From positions 62,735,558 through 62,799,557 of the forward strand of contig NC_134825.1 in assembly GCF_004210375.1 (NCBI RefSeq): a DNA stretch of 64,000 nt, given 5' to 3'. The first letter of the stretch is position 1. Every line of letters begins with the position of its first letter. This stretch comes from Tachypleus tridentatus (taxonomy: Eukaryota; Arthropoda; Merostomata; Xiphosura; Limulidae). The notes under the pieces are model-generated. The model saw only the letters and a program-made list of their open reading frames with translations, did not search any database and was not told the origin of the DNA. Below are positions 62,090-64,000 of the stretch, in pieces. A program made the translations under genes and the position numbers.

Positions 62090-62205
62090 TTGTTCATTGT
62101 TAAGCACTAAGATACATGATCAGTGCAGTGCTAGGAAGGGGTATTGAACCCTGATTTTCAGCATTAAAGCCTACAAACATAAACCTGTACCATGGGTTGG
62201 TGGGT
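62090..62205 (-). mobile_element. SINE-B, strongly diverged
   Basis: TTGTTAAGCACTAAGATACA, GGGGTATTGAACCCTGATTT and AGCATTAAAGCCTACAAAC align with the complement of SINE-B. CpG sites have been lost. Confidence 0.6.
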
Positions 62206-62594
62206 AGCTATGCCACGAACTAATAATTTCAGTGTATGATGTGCAACCACTGAACAATGTTACCATGAATGCTATCCAAACAAACTTGTGGAGTGCCTTT
62301 AAAAACAGCATAGTTTGTTTTAATAAGAGTAAAATATATATTATCACAACATGTTTTAAGAGGCAGTTATGTTTTCAATATGGCATTCCTTGAATTTGAT
62401 TTTAGAAAAAATACAAAGTTGTTTCCCAAGGCCAGTGTTTAAATTTATGTATTTGTTACTTCATTCACACACAGTAGTTCAGAGATGGTGTTTTGAACTA
62501 CACATGCTTAATGAAAAGGTACCTTATAAATAGTTTAAAATGATATTCTCCCAACTATCACATGTGGATGAAGTTTACTACACTCTATAAATAC

Positions 62595-62655
62595 CTTTCT
62601 TCTTTTTATTTTCTTTCTTTTCCTTTGCTGCTTGGACATCTTCTTCACCAAATCC
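62595..62655 (-). CDS. IWS1: IWS1 exon (61 bp), lysine-rich
   Basis: Acceptor TTATTACAG at 62656; donor AAAG|GTATTT at 62594. It encodes GFGEEDVQAAKEKKENKKKK, matching the GFNQEDLEEEK-type linker of IWS1. Twenty codons plus one base, which joins the two bases of the next exon as Val. Confidence 0.88.
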
Positions 62656-62946
62656 CTGTAATAAAATAGCAAAGCAGATGATATATGTTTGTTCATTTTG
62701 TTAGGTTCAATATTTCTAAGTTAGTTTTTGCATGATAATTATAGATTAATCCTTCTTTCTTTAAACTGAGAACACAGATTCATAAATCCAAAATTAGACC
62801 ATTTTCTTTGCAGGTTTAATGAAGTTTTAGTGTCAATATTATATCTTTATTTGCAAAGTCATTCACAAAAAATCAACACAAATTTTTAAAATGTTACAAC
62901 AATATAAATTTCTAGTATTTATAAAACATCATCATTGTTAACTTAC

Positions 62947-63010
62947 TTCAAATTCTTCATCTTCATCACTTTCACCAAAAATATCAGCAATCAGTTCTCC
63001 CACATTTGAC
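62947..63010 (-). CDS. IWS1: IWS1 exon, first one inside the window
   Basis: Acceptor TTTTTAG at 63011; donor GAA|GTAAGT at 62946. It encodes SNVGELIADIFGESDEDEEF, with the LIADIFGES motif diagnostic of IWS1 and related elongation factors (a TND-interacting-type motif followed by acids). One base completes a codon from an exon further right, outside the window, so the long acidic N-terminal region and the start codon are not here. Confidence 0.93.
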
Positions 63011-63058
63011 CTAAAAATACATTTTTGCCATTCAGTTACAATTATCTTTACTGAAAGT

Positions 63059-63780
63059 TTAACATAAATGGTTACAAATACCATCCACTTTGCCAGTGTA
63101 ATTATCAGGGCCTACAAAGTGCATTATTTCTGGTGTTATGCATTCCAAACCACCAGAATCATGATGAGAAAGTAAGCAAAACCAATGGAGACAAAACTTC
63201 TCCATTTGAAGAAGTTCAAAAGGCAACAGCCCAGGCTGGGATGACAAGATCATGTATACTGTGCTCAACTAAAGGAACAGAACTCATCCACTATGGAAGA
63301 ACCTGTGTTCAACCAAGGACCTAGGATGGGACCACTTCACATTTGAAATTATGAAGAGATAGTGGATCTCTTTTCATGAACAATATACAAAACCAACATT
63401 GATCAATGAGAACATACAGCTTTGTGTCAAATCTTAACCAGAAGTATGAGTAGGTTCATGCAGAGGCTGGGAAAAAAGTCTAGAGACCCAAATATGAAGG
63501 TCTCCAAATTTGCCCTCTTCTCCAAAAGTAGAGGTGCACACTCAAACACTCTGGAGGAAAACCCTCTGTTCCAGCAAGTGCAAACTATGGGTGATAAGGA
63601 CTCCCAAGGTCTACTAGAGTCTGGGGGGTAATATGCATTGACGAATCCTGAGGAACAGTCCTCTGAAAAATGTTCAATTGGTGAACCAAGTTCCATACCT
63701 TTTTCAAAGCAAACCAACTCCAATGTATTTAATTCAATGATCAGCATGGATGGTCCATAATAATATAGTAATACCACATG
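63059..63780 (-). other. Possible DIRS-like gag fragment in IWS1 intron
   Basis: A minus-strand frame contains FCLHWFCLLSHHDSGG and later HFVGPDNYTGKVDGICNHLC, a spaced Cys/His arrangement like the zinc-binding motifs in DIRS gag proteins. The neighbouring 116-codon minus-strand frame (63427-63777) is unusually long for this composition but is unrecognised. The stretch is richer in GC than the adjoining intron. It begins about 50 bases from the splice acceptor of the 62947-63010 exon. Identity as gag is inference. Confidence 0.35.
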
Positions 63781-64000
63781 GCAAGTGCCTAAATGGTGTT
63801 ATGGAACATCTCATTTCTAAAGAGCCTGTTGCAGCTAGTAGTAAGAATAATCAAATCATTTACTTGTGTGTAATTGGAATGACAGAAGCACACATGTCTG
63901 GGCATCACTTGCAACAAAGTGGGATCCACTGAAAGCAATATGTAAGGGATCCTAGAATATAAAGTCAAGATTATGACAAAATTACTTCTCCTCCTTATAA

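Larger units (their letters stand above)
43412..64000 (-). other. IWS1: IWS1 locus: intron structure
   Basis: Eight introns between the nine exons measure about 2.2, 1.0, 2.1, 7.7, 1.0, 3.0, 1.3 and 0.3 kb from the 3' end upward. Each has GT and AG ends, and phases agree at every junction, so the model reads through without a stop for about 391 residues. The 7.7-kb intron (49104-56787) carries the DIRS-like relic; the 3.0-kb intron (58128-61125) carries the LINE relic. The rest of the intron sequence is AT-rich, poor in CpG, with simple repeats and no further gene. Confidence 0.85.

Overview
This is AT-rich, intron-bearing animal nuclear DNA, not bacterial. Two protein-coding genes can be recognised, both on the minus strand, in a background of transposable elements. 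The most abundant elements are two short tRNA-derived SINE families: SINE-A with a Thr(CGU)-like head and SINE-B with a Val(UAC)-like head. From memory of such repeats, with nothing in the sequence to prove it, I favour an arthropod, perhaps a chelicerate such as a horseshoe crab.

Region 1-30 kb holds no gene I can name. It contains a 182-bp piggyBac-type MITE with TTAA duplications (328-509), many SINE-A and SINE-B copies (several with exact target-site duplications), and a ZMYM1/TTF-type hAT transposase relic that still shows an intron (11464-12236). It also holds a broken mariner transposase (15835-16515), a degenerate 30-bp tandem array of about 39 units (16733-17910), a possible DDE transposase relic near 20 kb, and a ZBED5-like hAT element (20653-22800). 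Two short minus-strand ORFs of unknown nature lie at 27.0 kb and 29.1 kb.

Region 30.7-31.5 kb is a compact, apparently single-exon gene of the Spot14/MID1IP1 family, with a TATA box about 110 bp upstream of its start codon. Region 34.4-35.5 kb is an internally deleted pogo/Tigger element with matching ends and a TA duplication. At 39.0-39.5 kb lies a Ty3/gypsy reverse-transcriptase relic.

Region 43.3-64 kb is the 3' half of IWS1, the SPT6 partner in Pol II elongation. Nine consecutive coding exons keep one reading frame across eight introns and give about 391 residues, including the TFIIS N-terminal-like domain and the true C-terminus. The acidic N-terminal part lies beyond the right edge. 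Its introns hold a DIRS-like retrotransposon relic (same strand as the gene), a jockey/CR1/L2-type LINE relic (opposite strand) carrying a SINE-B insertion, and a second possible DIRS gag fragment.

The most interesting large-scale signal is compositional. CpG dinucleotides are common up to about 38.3 kb and become scarce through the whole IWS1 region, including its introns and old insertions, while SINE-A all but disappears there. This is what germline gene-body methylation of a housekeeping gene would leave behind. The second notable signal is that SINE-A and SINE-B, with unrelated tRNA heads, share nearly the same 3' tail, which suggests one LINE mobilises both.
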